Of a stretch of 64,000 nucleotides of DNA, positions 46,785 to 55,235 are shown piece after piece (the stretch's first letter is position 1; every line of letters starts with the position of its first letter). Below the pieces are notes generated by a model. That model was given only the letters and a program-made list of their open reading frames with translations. It was not told the DNA's origin and made no database searches. Location: contig NZ_CP169244.1 of assembly GCF_041902385.1 (NCBI RefSeq), positions 2,666,001 through 2,730,000 of the forward strand, written 5' to 3'. This stretch comes from Arcticibacter sp041902385. Lineage in GTDB: Bacteria; Bacteroidota; Bacteroidia; Sphingobacteriales; Sphingobacteriaceae. The position numbers and the translations under genes are program-made.

Positions 46785-47722
46785 TACTGGCAGATTTTTT
46801 AGTATTCGATGAGAAAGGGCTTTACTGCCGGTATGGGGACTTTTATATTGATCCGCAGCAGCCAGCTGAACGAGCTGTTGTATCGCATGCACACGGCGAC
46901 CATGCATGCCCTGGCAACCACATGGTGTATTGCACTGCTCCGACCGCTTCCTTGATGAGGGCACGGCTGAGCAAGAATGCCGCCCGACAGTTCGTCATCC
47001 ATTCGTACCACCAGCCCTTTGATATAGGTGGTGTGCAAATCACTCTCATCCCTGCCGGCCATATTCTTGGTTCTGCGCAGGTGTTGATGGAGTATCAGAA
47101 TACGAGGTACGTCTATACGGGAGATATTAAGTTTCAGGATGATCCGACTTGTGAAGCGGTGGAGGTTGTAAGGGCTGATGTCCTTATTACAGAGACTACC
47201 TTTGCTGATCCGGCCATTTCACATCCCGCCGCAGAGTCGGAGATCGAGAAACTCAATAGCTCCATGCACAATGTTCTCCTTGGGGCTTATGCGCTTGGCA
47301 AGAGCCAGCGCCTTATTTCCCTGATCAATACCTATTGTCCGGAAAGGACGGTTCTTTTGCATCACTCAATCCTTCCGCTCACGAGGATTTATGACGAATA
47401 TTCGTATTCCCCGGGAAAATATCTTCCTTACAACAGAAAATTGATGAAATCTCCGGGGCAGGGGTTTGTTTATATCGTTCCTCCTCTTACATTTGATTGT
47501 TATTTCAGAGCGAAAGGAGTTTTAAGGGTATTTGCGTCGGGATGGGAAAGACTTCAGAGACAAAACGATCTGGAGTTATACATTTCCGATCACGCCGACT
47601 GGCAAGATATCTTACATCTGGTGGAGCTGTCGCAACCCACAGAGATCTGGACCTTACACGGGAAAGGTGAACATCTGAAGGAATATTTTAAAGGCAAGCT
47701 GCCTGTCAAGATTTTACTCTAA
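46781..47722 (+). CDS. MBL-fold exonuclease-like protein (YSH1/ligase-associated type)
   Basis: This 313-residue metallo-beta-lactamase-fold protein has the zinc motif VVSHAHGDHACPGN and the region PAGHILGSAQVLMEY, followed by YTGDIKF, as in beta-CASP-like nucleases and the ligase-associated DNA exonucleases. It starts inside the coaE stop (ATGA overlap), so the two are translated together. No ATP-dependent ligase or Lhr helicase gene is adjacent, so the ligase-associated role is an inference. An alternative is an RNA-processing role. Confidence 0.8.
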   Translation: MILADFLVFDEKGLYCRYGDFYIDPQQPAERAVVSHAHGDHACPGNHMVYCTAPTASLMRARLSKNAARQFVIHSYHQPFDIGGVQITLIPAGHILGSAQVLMEYQNTRYVYTGDIKFQDDPTCEAVEVVRADVLITETTFADPAISHPAAESEIEKLNSSMHNVLLGAYALGKSQRLISLINTYCPERTVLLHHSILPLTRIYDEYSYSPGKYLPYNRKLMKSPGQGFVYIVPPLTFDCYFRAKGVLRVFASGWERLQRQNDLELYISDHADWQDILHLVELSQPTEIWTLHGKGEHLKEYFKGKLPVKILL

Positions 47723-47784
47723 TACGTCGAACTGTAAATGGACCTGGGGCAAACATATCGTCATGTTGAATTAGTTTAGAACTC

Positions 47785-48237
47785 ATGGAATTAGAGAAGG
47801 AGATCCACCAAAACACCGGGTTTAAAAGCGACTACCACAAGCTGGTTGTCAATCTTATTTATTCTTATAGCTGGGTGACCGGTCTTGTGAAAGAAAGGCT
47901 GAGTACCAAAGAAGTCACCTTGCAGCAATACAATATCCTCAGGATATTACGCGGCCAGTATCCTAACCCCGCCACGATCAACCTTCTGAAGGAGCGCATG
48001 CTGGATAAGATGTCTGACGCGTCGCGCATTGTAGAACGCTTGGTTCAAAAGGATCTGGTAACGCGCACGATCAACAAAGCGGACCGGCGCGCGGTTGATA
48101 TCGTGATCACTGAGAAAGGGTTAAATATCCTGAGAGAACTTGACCCTATTGTGACCCCAGAGGACATCCTCAGACGGAATCTCAGCGAGTCGGAAGCAGA
48201 ACAGCTGAATGTTCTCCTCGACAAGCTGCGGGGGTGA
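47785..48237 (+). CDS. MarR family transcriptional regulator
   Basis: This 150-residue winged-helix protein has the MarR layout: N-terminal dimerisation helix, the helix-turn-helix around LQQYNILRILRGQYP, ATINLLKERMLDKMSDAS and VERLVQKDLVTR, and the wing NKADRRAVDIVITEKG. No divergent partner gene points to its target. It converges on the ZIP transporter gene with a 2-bp gap. Confidence 0.88.
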   Translation: MELEKEIHQNTGFKSDYHKLVVNLIYSYSWVTGLVKERLSTKEVTLQQYNILRILRGQYPNPATINLLKERMLDKMSDASRIVERLVQKDLVTRTINKADRRAVDIVITEKGLNILRELDPIVTPEDILRRNLSESEAEQLNVLLDKLRG

Positions 48238-48239
48238 TC

Positions 48240-48953
48240 TCAATGCAGGAGCAGACTCAACACAGCTACGGCGGTTCCCGTAAGTACCGCAATTAGCTTT
48301 TTCCGGTTGAAGTGATGATCTACTCCTGATTCAAACAGGATGGTGGTTGAGATATGCAGAAAAATGCCTATTACAACAGCCATGATCCGATCGAAGTAGG
48401 CAGATATGTTTCCTGCACTGCCGCTGCTGATATAGGAGCTAAGTAAAAAACCTGCGGGAGACATGGTTGCAAACAGGATCACCAGGATGATGATTCTGGC
48501 CTTTTCGACCTCGCTTTGAAGCAAAACGCTGGAAAGTGCGAACGCTGCCGGAATATGATGCAGCGCAATTCCGAATAAGAGTTCATTTTGATGGCCTTCG
48601 GCAAGCGGCATTCCCTCAAGAAATGCATGCAGGCACAGGCTGACCATAATCCCGTAAGGGAACGCATTGTGGGCGTGGCCGCCCTTGTGCATATGGCCGT
48701 GTTCGATGCCGTCGGAAAACTGTTCAAGTACAACCTGAAAGAGGAATCCGCCCAGTACATATAATCCGATTTCGTGGTGGTGACCGCTATATACGTCGGG
48801 AATGAGATGTAAGACGGTAATTCCGAAAAGGTAAGCGCCACTGAAAGCCAGGATGAGCTTGAGGCGCCGGGTATTGTCTTTCTGAAAGAAAAAGATGCTG
48901 AGGCCTCCGGCGAAACAGCTAAAGAAAAGGATAATTATTTGCCAGTATCCCAT
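48240..48953 (-). CDS. ZIP family divalent metal transporter
   Basis: This 237-residue inner-membrane protein (from the ATG at 48953, MGYWQIIILFF) has about seven or eight helices and a histidine-rich loop (GIEHGHMHKGGHAHN). The conserved helix motifs SLCLHAFLEGMPLAEG and IALHHIPAAFALS carry the metal-binding His and Glu residues. Zinc is the usual cargo. The start overlaps the end of the PAP2 gene by 19 bases. A longer frame to 49010 is unlikely. Confidence 0.86.
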   Translation of the reverse strand: MGYWQIIILFFSCFAGGLSIFFFQKDNTRRLKLILAFSGAYLFGITVLHLIPDVYSGHHHEIGLYVLGGFLFQVVLEQFSDGIEHGHMHKGGHAHNAFPYGIMVSLCLHAFLEGMPLAEGHQNELLFGIALHHIPAAFALSSVLLQSEVEKARIIILVILFATMSPAGFLLSSYISSGSAGNISAYFDRIMAVVIGIFLHISTTILFESGVDHHFNRKKLIAVLTGTAVAVLSLLLH

Positions 48954-49516
48954 GCTTGCTCCATGTAAGTGGTTGAGAATATGGTGCCTGTAACGTAGCC
49001 TACCGTGCACCCGAGTATTGCGCCAACGGTTACATCAATGGGAAAGTGTACTCCTACGTATACCTGCGCGAAGGATATTGCAAAAGCCCAAAGGAGCGCC
49101 AAGGGAAGCAGAGGTTTCCACCGTTTAGAAAAAACGGTGCTTAAGAACATGGCGATAGCGAAGTGGTTGGATGCGTGCGAGGATGGGAAGCTGAACCCAC
49201 TCCCACAGGAAACGAGAAGGCGAATGTCGTTTTGAAAGCCGGGTTCATTACAGGGCCTCAACCGCTCAAACAAGGGTTTCAACATGGATGCGCTGAAGAA
49301 ATCGGCAATTGCGAAGGTTAACAGAAGGAAAAATATACAGATCACTCCGTTCTTCTTATAATTTCTGACTAAGAAAACGATCAGAAATAAATACAGAGGC
49401 GACCAGAAATATTTATTCCTCAATAAGGGCATCAGCCAGTCGAAGAAAGGATTTGCGAGCCCCTGGTTAATGCCGAGGAACAGGCGGTGATCAAATTGCA
49501 GGAGTTGCTCAAGCAT
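48935..49516 (-). CDS. PAP2-type phosphatase
   Basis: This 193-residue membrane phosphatase of the undecaprenyl-diphosphatase / lipid phosphatase group has five or six helices. Motif 1 is KPLFERLRP, motif 2 is FPSSHASNHF, and motif 3 is AQVYVGVHFPIDV, in which the usual Ser-Arg is Ala-Gln, a common variant in Bacteroidota. Substrates may be undecaprenyl or lipid A phosphates. It overlaps the methyltransferase gene by 8 bases and the ZIP gene by 19, so all three probably form one operon. Confidence 0.88.
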   Translation of the reverse strand: MLEQLLQFDHRLFLGINQGLANPFFDWLMPLLRNKYFWSPLYLFLIVFLVRNYKKNGVICIFFLLLTFAIADFFSASMLKPLFERLRPCNEPGFQNDIRLLVSCGSGFSFPSSHASNHFAIAMFLSTVFSKRWKPLLPLALLWAFAISFAQVYVGVHFPIDVTVGAILGCTVGYVTGTIFSTTYMEQAWDTGK

Positions 49517-50246
49517 GGACTTTGCGACAAATAAAGATTAAACGATCTGACCCGGATGACTCATAAGGACGCAGTGCGTAATCCCCGAAATATTGAATAA
49601 TGGAAAAGCCGCTGAGAGCAAACAAGCGCTCAAAGTCGGCAAGGGTAAAGGCGCAGACTTCTTCCTGGAACCGGAATTTCTTGTCGTTTTGTTCAAATTC
49701 TATTGTTTTGATGATCTTGCCCTTTTCTGCCCGGCGATGCAGTGAGAAGTCTATACCGTCTACGACCTTTGACTCGGACAGCACCAGGTTCTTTAACACC
49801 TTCTCGGAATTGAAGTAGTCGAGGACCAGTATGCCATCAGGCCGGAGTGACTTACGAAAGGCGGTAAGTGCATTTACGTGATCTTTCTCGCTGTCGAAGT
49901 ATCCGAAGCTCGTAAACAGGTTGAGGGCCAGGTTAAAGTAATTAATATAGAAAAGGCTCCTCATATCGTGTTCGAAGAAGTGGAGATGATCGCCTTCCCA
50001 CTGCTTGGCGTACTCAATGTTGGCATGGGAGAGGTCGGTGCCCGTTACGTCGAACCCTTTCTTGCTGAGGTATACCGAATGCCTCCCACGCCCGCACGCA
50101 ATGTCAAGAATTCTTGCTCCCGCCGGAGGATGCAGAACAGAACAGAGGTTATCTATAAAGAACTCGGCCTCGGAGCTATTGTGCTGCTGGTAGAGAATAT
50201 GATAATATGGGGAGTTAAACCAGTTTTGATACCATTTATCAGGCAT
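49509..50246 (-). CDS. Class I SAM-dependent methyltransferase
   Basis: This 245-residue protein has the Rossmann motif I ILDIACGRGRHSVYLSKKGF followed by VTGTDLS. Motif post-I and the region NLFTSFGYFDSEKDH are also seen. The substrate is unknown. Similar proteins act on small molecules. It is the first gene of a minus-strand operon with the PAP2 and ZIP genes. Confidence 0.85.
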   Translation of the reverse strand: MPDKWYQNWFNSPYYHILYQQHNSSEAEFFIDNLCSVLHPPAGARILDIACGRGRHSVYLSKKGFDVTGTDLSHANIEYAKQWEGDHLHFFEHDMRSLFYINYFNLALNLFTSFGYFDSEKDHVNALTAFRKSLRPDGILVLDYFNSEKVLKNLVLSESKVVDGIDFSLHRRAEKGKIIKTIEFEQNDKKFRFQEEVCAFTLADFERLFALSGFSIIQYFGDYALRPYESSGSDRLIFICRKVHA

Positions 50247-50385
50247 GCTATAAAATTACAAAGTTGCAAATATAAGGAAAGTGTTTGACAAGGATGCTCT
50301 GGCAAATGTGCGATTTCTGATGGTATGTCCCCTGCGCTGCGGCCCTTCTTTAAATTTAGCACCTTTCAGCTTCCGCATTTATTCG

Positions 50386-50393
50386 TTATTTTT
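50386..50393 (+). promoter_or_regulatory. -7 promoter element upstream of glmM
   Basis: TATTTTTG matches TAnnTTTG exactly, 22 bp before the start codon. The surrounding TATTTTTGACC and the spacing are the same as upstream of the dehydrogenase at 42320. Confidence 0.5.
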
Positions 50394-50414
50394 GACCTCC
50401 TTAAAACGTAAACC

Positions 50415-51809
50415 GTGACACTAATAAAATCAATTTCCGGAATCAGAGGGACTATTGGCGGCGAGCCTGGGGATGCCCTTACACCGGTTGACATACTTAA
50501 ATTTACTGCAGCTTTTGGGAAGTGGATTGCTTCTAAGACAGGCAAGAATAAGATCGTAATTGGCAGGGATGCCCGGATATCAGGCGAGATGGTTCGTAAT
50601 CTGGTGGCCGGCACACTTCAGAGCATCGGCATTGATGTCGTTGATCTTGGGTTGTCTACTACCCCCACGGTAGAGATTGCTGTTACTGAAGAAAATGCGG
50701 GCGGCGGAATCATTATCACAGCCAGCCATAATCCGAAGCAGTGGAACGCCCTTAAGCTCCTGAACTCTTCAGGAGAGTTTATCAACGATGCCGAAGGCAA
50801 GGAGGTGCTGGAGCTTGCCGAGCAGGCTGATTTTAGCTTTAGCGATGTGAATACGCTGGGGAGTATCACCTTTGACAATACGTACCTTCAAAAGCATATC
50901 ACCAGGATACTTGATCTGCCTTTAGTTGACGCAGAAGCGATCAAAAAGGCGAACTTCAGGGTGGCTATCGACTGTGTGAATTCATCAGGCGGAATCTTTG
51001 TGCCTGCTCTTCTGAAGGCGCTCGGCGTAACAACCGTTTATGAGCTGTACTGCAATCCTGATGGCCACTTTCCTCACAATCCTGAGCCTCTTCCTGAAAA
51101 CCTCGTTGCGCTGTCGCAGGAGGTAGTGAGCCGGAAGGCTGACCTGGGAATAGCGGTTGACCCTGATGTCGACCGGCTCTGCTTTGTTTGCGAGGATGGG
51201 AACATGTTCGGAGAGGAGTATACCCTTGTTGCTGTCGCCGATTACATCCTTGGGCACAAGAAGGGAAATACGGTATCGAACCTGTCGTCAACCAGAGCTT
51301 TGCGCGATGTAACACAGCGCGCGGGAGCGGAGTATAACGCCGCCGCAGTAGGAGAGGTGAATGTGGTTAACAAAATGAAAGAAACCGGCGCTGTAATAGG
51401 AGGAGAAGGAAACGGCGGGGTGATTTATCCTGAACTGCACTATGGCAGGGATGCATTGGTGGGTATTGCATTATTCCTTACCCATCTGGCGCGTAGTGGC
51501 AAAACCGTTTCGGAACTTCGGAGTACTTATCCGGAATACTATATCTCTAAGAATAAGATCACGCTCACTGCAGGTATGGACATTGACGGCCTCCTGGAGA
51601 AGATCCGCGAAAAGTATAGCAAGCATCCGCATTCAACAATAGATGGGCTGAAGATTGAGTTCGAGCATCAATGGGTGCACCTGAGGCGTTCTAATACGGA
51701 ACCTATTATTCGGATCTATTCAGAGGGCAATTCTGAGACCATCGCCAATAATCTCGCTAATAAGATCATTGCCGATATTAAAGAGGTTTTGCAGGAAAAC
51801 AACGATTGA
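50415..51809 (+). CDS. glmM: Phosphoglucosamine mutase
   Basis: This enzyme interconverts glucosamine-6-phosphate and glucosamine-1-phosphate for peptidoglycan and lipopolysaccharide precursors. The start codon is GTG (50415). The 464-residue protein begins SISGIRGTIGG and has the phosphoserine loop ITASHNPKQWNALK, the metal loop DPDVDRL and the sugar loop GGEGNGGVIYPE. Phosphomannomutase activity cannot be excluded. It is followed after 1 bp by the cysteine desulfurase gene. Confidence 0.93.
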   Translation: MTLIKSISGIRGTIGGEPGDALTPVDILKFTAAFGKWIASKTGKNKIVIGRDARISGEMVRNLVAGTLQSIGIDVVDLGLSTTPTVEIAVTEENAGGGIIITASHNPKQWNALKLLNSSGEFINDAEGKEVLELAEQADFSFSDVNTLGSITFDNTYLQKHITRILDLPLVDAEAIKKANFRVAIDCVNSSGGIFVPALLKALGVTTVYELYCNPDGHFPHNPEPLPENLVALSQEVVSRKADLGIAVDPDVDRLCFVCEDGNMFGEEYTLVAVADYILGHKKGNTVSNLSSTRALRDVTQRAGAEYNAAAVGEVNVVNKMKETGAVIGGEGNGGVIYPELHYGRDALVGIALFLTHLARSGKTVSELRSTYPEYYISKNKITLTAGMDIDGLLEKIREKYSKHPHSTIDGLKIEFEHQWVHLRRSNTEPIIRIYSEGNSETIANNLANKIIADIKEVLQENND

Positions 51810-51810
51810 A

Positions 51811-52953
51811 ATGAAAGTTTATCTTGATAATGCTGCGACAACAGCCTTGGATGCAGAAGTGCTGAAGGAAATGTACCAAATGATGGAGAGCCAGTATGGC
51901 AATCCATCCTCCATTCATTCGCATGGACGGCAGTCGAGAGCGGCCATTGAAAAAGCGAGGAAGACAATTGCCACGCTGCTTCACGCGGCCCCGTCTGAAA
52001 TATTCTTTACTTCGGGAGGAACTGAAGCGGATAACATGGCCATCCGTTCAGGTATTGCCGATTATCAGCTGAAGCATGCAATTACATCAAGAACCGAACA
52101 TCATGCAGTGCTCCATACTCTTGAAGCACTGGAGAACAACGGGCTCATTAAGCTGAGCTTCGTCAGGACTGATGAAAAGGGGAATATCGATCTTCAGCAC
52201 CTTGAAGAGCTACTGGCCGGCAACGAGCGAAGTTTTGTGTCGCTGATGCATGCTAATAATGAGCTGGGGACGTTGACGGATATTAAAGCGGTAGGAGAGA
52301 TTTGCCAGCGTTTTGACGCTATTTTTCATTGTGATACCGTTCAAACGATGGGACATTATCCGCATGATCTTCAGGATATCCATGTTCATTTTATCACCTG
52401 CGCAGCCCACAAATTTCACGGCCCCAAGGGAGCCGGTTTTCTTTATATTAATCATGCTGTTAAGATCCGCCCGCTTATTTATGGCGGATCGCAGGAACGT
52501 AACATGCGGGGAGGAACGGAAAACCTCTACGGCATTGCCGGCCTTGCCAAAGCGCTGGAAATTGCGTACCGGGAGATGGACGAACATAAAACTTATATAC
52601 AGGCACTGAAGAGTTATATGAAGGAACAGCTGGAGGCTGCCATCCCCGATATCAGGTTCAACGGCGAGACTGATCCTGACCGGAGTTTGTATACCGTTTT
52701 GAATGTGTCGTTCCCCGAGATGGAAATGGCGGATATGTTGCTCTTCAACCTGGATATCGCCGGCATCTCAGCTTCGGGAGGAAGTGCATGCAGTTCGGGC
52801 ACTAATATCGGGTCTCATGTGCTGGAAGCTATAGGCGCAAATCCCAACAGGCCGGCTGTCCGCTTTTCATTTAGTAAATACAATACAAGAGAAGAGATTG
52901 ATTACACGGTCGGCAAGTTAAAAGAGATCTGTAAAGTGCAGGTACTGTCCTAA
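51811..52953 (+). CDS. Cysteine desulfurase, NifS/IscS-like
   Basis: This PLP enzyme takes sulfur from cysteine for Fe-S clusters or thiolated tRNA. From the ATG at 51811 (MKVYLDNAATTAL) the product has 380 residues. The PLP lysine is Lys201 in CAAHKFHGPKG and the sulfur-carrying cysteine is Cys327 in SGGSACSSGT, in a short active-site loop typical of the NifS/IscS group. No iscU or suf gene is adjacent. It directly follows glmM. Confidence 0.92.
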   Translation: MKVYLDNAATTALDAEVLKEMYQMMESQYGNPSSIHSHGRQSRAAIEKARKTIATLLHAAPSEIFFTSGGTEADNMAIRSGIADYQLKHAITSRTEHHAVLHTLEALENNGLIKLSFVRTDEKGNIDLQHLEELLAGNERSFVSLMHANNELGTLTDIKAVGEICQRFDAIFHCDTVQTMGHYPHDLQDIHVHFITCAAHKFHGPKGAGFLYINHAVKIRPLIYGGSQERNMRGGTENLYGIAGLAKALEIAYREMDEHKTYIQALKSYMKEQLEAAIPDIRFNGETDPDRSLYTVLNVSFPEMEMADMLLFNLDIAGISASGGSACSSGTNIGSHVLEAIGANPNRPAVRFSFSKYNTREEIDYTVGKLKEICKVQVLS

Positions 52954-53032
52954 GATTTATTTTTTATTGGTTCAAACAAAGAGGGTAAGGCTAAGTGTTT
53001 ATTATACAAGTTGAAACATAAGCTTATAACCT

Positions 53033-53650
53033 ATGATACTATTTGAAACCACTCCTGAACTTCAGGAAGATCTAAGAGTTGATTCTCTGAGAAATTTAAA
53101 GACAGGCCCTCCGGAAGAACCGAATGAGGATGATGATTTATCCTACGATGACGATGATCTGGGCGAAAATACAGAAGTCACTCCCTTAGGCGATGATATA
53201 GATGAGGATGACCTGAATGCCATGAGGACCAGTGGTCCCCTGGATGACGAGGAGGATGATCTTCTGACAGACGAGGATGAGCTCGACGTGGACACAGATC
53301 AGTATGCCGATGATGATGACGAGATTGTAGATATTACAACCAGTAGTCAGAACGATCCGGATGATGACGAGTTGTATGATGATGACGACGACGATGATGA
53401 TCTGCTGATGGATGATGACGTTGGGGTAGCGGACGACGATGAAGAGGCTGCATGGGAGGATGATGACGATGAAGATCTGCTGAATGATGACGAGGATCTG
53501 GACACCTCGCGTGCAACTACAGCAACAGATGCTCCGCAAATGCTGGACACGGACGACTCAGGAGTGTCTTCGCGCCGCGAAGTTAGAAAGACCGGCCGGA
53601 TGATCGGACATGAACCGGGAATACCTGGTGGCCCGGGAAGCGAAATATAG
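53033..53650 (+). CDS. Asp-rich low-complexity protein of unknown function
   Basis: The 205-residue protein is extremely acidic, with long Asp runs between about residues 35 and 160. It has a non-repetitive N-terminus (MILFETTPELQEDLRVDS) and a distinct C-terminal motif RKTGRMIGHEPGIPGGPGSE. I do not recognise the family. Such chains are usually disordered and can bind metal ions or basic proteins. No signal peptide is visible, so it is probably cytoplasmic. A 49-codon frame follows after 5 bp. Confidence 0.75.
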   Translation: MILFETTPELQEDLRVDSLRNLKTGPPEEPNEDDDLSYDDDDLGENTEVTPLGDDIDEDDLNAMRTSGPLDDEEDDLLTDEDELDVDTDQYADDDDEIVDITTSSQNDPDDDELYDDDDDDDDLLMDDDVGVADDDEEAAWEDDDDEDLLNDDEDLDTSRATTATDAPQMLDTDDSGVSSRREVRKTGRMIGHEPGIPGGPGSEI

Positions 53651-53655
53651 TGGTT

Positions 53656-53805
53656 ATGTCAGACGAAAAAGCAAAACATAACCATACAGGCCAGCAGCCT
53701 ACCGATATTCCATCGGAGAAGCTGATCCATCCTCCTCAAAAAAGAGGAAGCGGAAGATCGACCGGGCAAGTGGTGCTAATTCCACCGGGAAAGATCCTAC
53801 GCTAG
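53656..53805 (+). CDS. Small basic protein, putative
   Basis: This ATG-to-TAG frame of 49 residues starts MSDEKAKHNHTGQQ and ends VVLIPPGKILR. It begins 5 bp after the stop of the Asp-rich gene. It is proline- and charge-rich with PPQKRGSGRSTG in the middle, and looks like a basic partner of the acidic protein. It has no known family, so it is a candidate only. Confidence 0.4.
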   Translation: MSDEKAKHNHTGQQPTDIPSEKLIHPPQKRGSGRSTGQVVLIPPGKILR

Positions 53806-53825
53806 GTGGACAGCGAACTTAAATA

Positions 53826-53920
53826 ACAAAAGGTTATAATCTGAAGGTGCCGTGCGGTGTGGAAGTGAGGCTTCTGCCCGATGTACACTTACCGGCCATC
53901 TTCAGGTTATAACCTTTTGT
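53826..53920. terminator. Large hairpin between convergent genes
   Basis: Arms acaaaaggttataatctgaag (53826-53846) and its complement at 53900-53920 pair over 21 positions with one G-T-type mismatch. The 53-nt interior can form smaller stems (gaag...cttc, gtgt...acac). It lies between the Asp-rich unit and accD and may stop both, but it could also be a structured RNA element. Confidence 0.6.
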
Positions 53921-53941
53921 CTATTATTATATACCTCGGTA

Positions 53942-54787
53942 CTAGGAATTCATGAGAGCCAGGAAAGTACCCAGCTTTTCCTTCATCTCACGCCTGTCGG
54001 TGATGAAGTCCAGAAACCCATGTTCAAGGACGAACTCCGATGTCTGGAATCCCTTGGGGAGATCTTTTTTTATCGTTTCCTTTATCACTCGCGGGCCGGC
54101 GAAGCCGATGAGGGCACCAGGTTCTGCGATATTAATATCACCAAGCATAGCGTAAGAGGCAGTGACGCCTCCCGTGGTGGGGTCTGTAAGAAGAGATATG
54201 TAGGGGATCTTCGCTTTACTCAGCAAGGCCAGCTTCGCTGAAGTTTTGGCCATCTGCATTAAGGAAAATGCAGCTTCCATCATTCTCGCTCCTCCTGACT
54301 TCGAAATAAGCAGGAAGGGGATCTTTTTCTCGATGCAATAGTCAATAGACCTTGCGATCTTTTCGCCAACAACCGAACCCATGGAGCCTCCGATGAAATT
54401 AAAATCCATACAGGCGACTACCAGATCGAGTCCGTTGAGCTTGCCATGAGCCGCACGGATGGCGTCTTTAAGACCTGTCTTGGCGTAGCTGTCTTCGAGA
54501 CGTTCTTTATACGTCTTGGTGTCTTTGAAGTTCAGGGGGTCGCCTGAACGCAGGTTTTCGAAGAGCTCTGTAAACTCATTATTGTCGAAAAGAACGGAGA
54601 AGTATTCCTTCGATCCTATTCTCAAATGGTAGCTGCAATAATGGCAAACGTACTTGTTCTCCACCTGCTCGGCATAGTGTAAGGGCTTTTTGCACTGCGG
54701 ACACTTGTTCCATATACCGTCAGGAGCTTCTTTTTTCTCTCTTGTAGAAGTAATAATTCCTTTTTTCTCTCTTTTAAACCAAGCCAT
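53942..54787 (-). CDS. accD: Acetyl-CoA carboxylase carboxyltransferase subunit beta
   Basis: This subunit helps transfer the carboxyl group from carboxybiotin to acetyl-CoA, the first step of fatty acid synthesis. The 281-residue protein has an N-terminal four-cysteine zinc finger (CPQCKKPLHY, then VCHYCSYHLR) and the crotonase-like core with LISKSGGARMMEAAFS and TDPTTGGVTASYAM. The length is normal. It is divergent from fba across a 448-bp gap. Confidence 0.96.
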   Translation of the reverse strand: MAWFKREKKGIITSTREKKEAPDGIWNKCPQCKKPLHYAEQVENKYVCHYCSYHLRIGSKEYFSVLFDNNEFTELFENLRSGDPLNFKDTKTYKERLEDSYAKTGLKDAIRAAHGKLNGLDLVVACMDFNFIGGSMGSVVGEKIARSIDYCIEKKIPFLLISKSGGARMMEAAFSLMQMAKTSAKLALLSKAKIPYISLLTDPTTGGVTASYAMLGDINIAEPGALIGFAGPRVIKETIKKDLPKGFQTSEFVLEHGFLDFITDRREMKEKLGTFLALMNS

Positions 54788-55235
54788 ATCAAGTGGAATA
54801 AGCTGTGCAAATAAACGAAAATTTTAAGAAATGCCCCGGCATAAAGAAGTCACATAAATTCTTTTGTCGGGCTTCGTGCGAAACAAAGTGCCTCTATAGC
54901 CGTTTTTGCTTCAGTTTGTCACTTTGCAACCGCAGTCGCTTTTGCGGCAGGGCTGTTTGAATTTTAAAAGTGCAGTAAAGAGCAGTGAATGGGGCGGGAG
55001 CTAGGTTTGGTGGACTGTGCCCGCGACTGTTCTTTATGCACGTAAATTGCTTTTAAAGGCGAGGGATACCTGAAACATAATCGTCTCGGTTGGTGAGTTT
55101 TGCTTAGGATTGAGTTGCTTATGAAGATAGAAAAGGAGCCTCGGATGAAATTAGTAGCATTAAATTTAATGATCTATATCACTTGAGATAAACTTAAAAT
55201 CGTTATTTTCGGAATTTCTTAAAAGACGTTATAAT
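54788..55235. other. Long divergent intergenic region between accD and fba
   Basis: No coding frame or known RNA is recognisable. A small stem (ccgca...tgcgg, about 54930-54948) and the palindrome ttcgtgcgaa (about 54874) are the only structures seen. The last 45 bp hold a promoter-like element for fba. Confidence 0.4.
55193..55211 (+). promoter_or_regulatory. Candidate fba promoter
   Basis: A TTG at 55193-55195 and TATTTTCG at 55204-55211 (one mismatch from TAnnTTTG) precede the start codon by 24 bp. The spacing between the elements is shorter than usual, so only the -7 element is credible. Confidence 0.35.

Noticed and set aside
53186..53550. Ile/Val-, His/Arg- and Ser-rich frames antisense to the Asp-rich gene
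   Set aside because: They are simple consequences of the GAT/GAC repeats read on the other strand.
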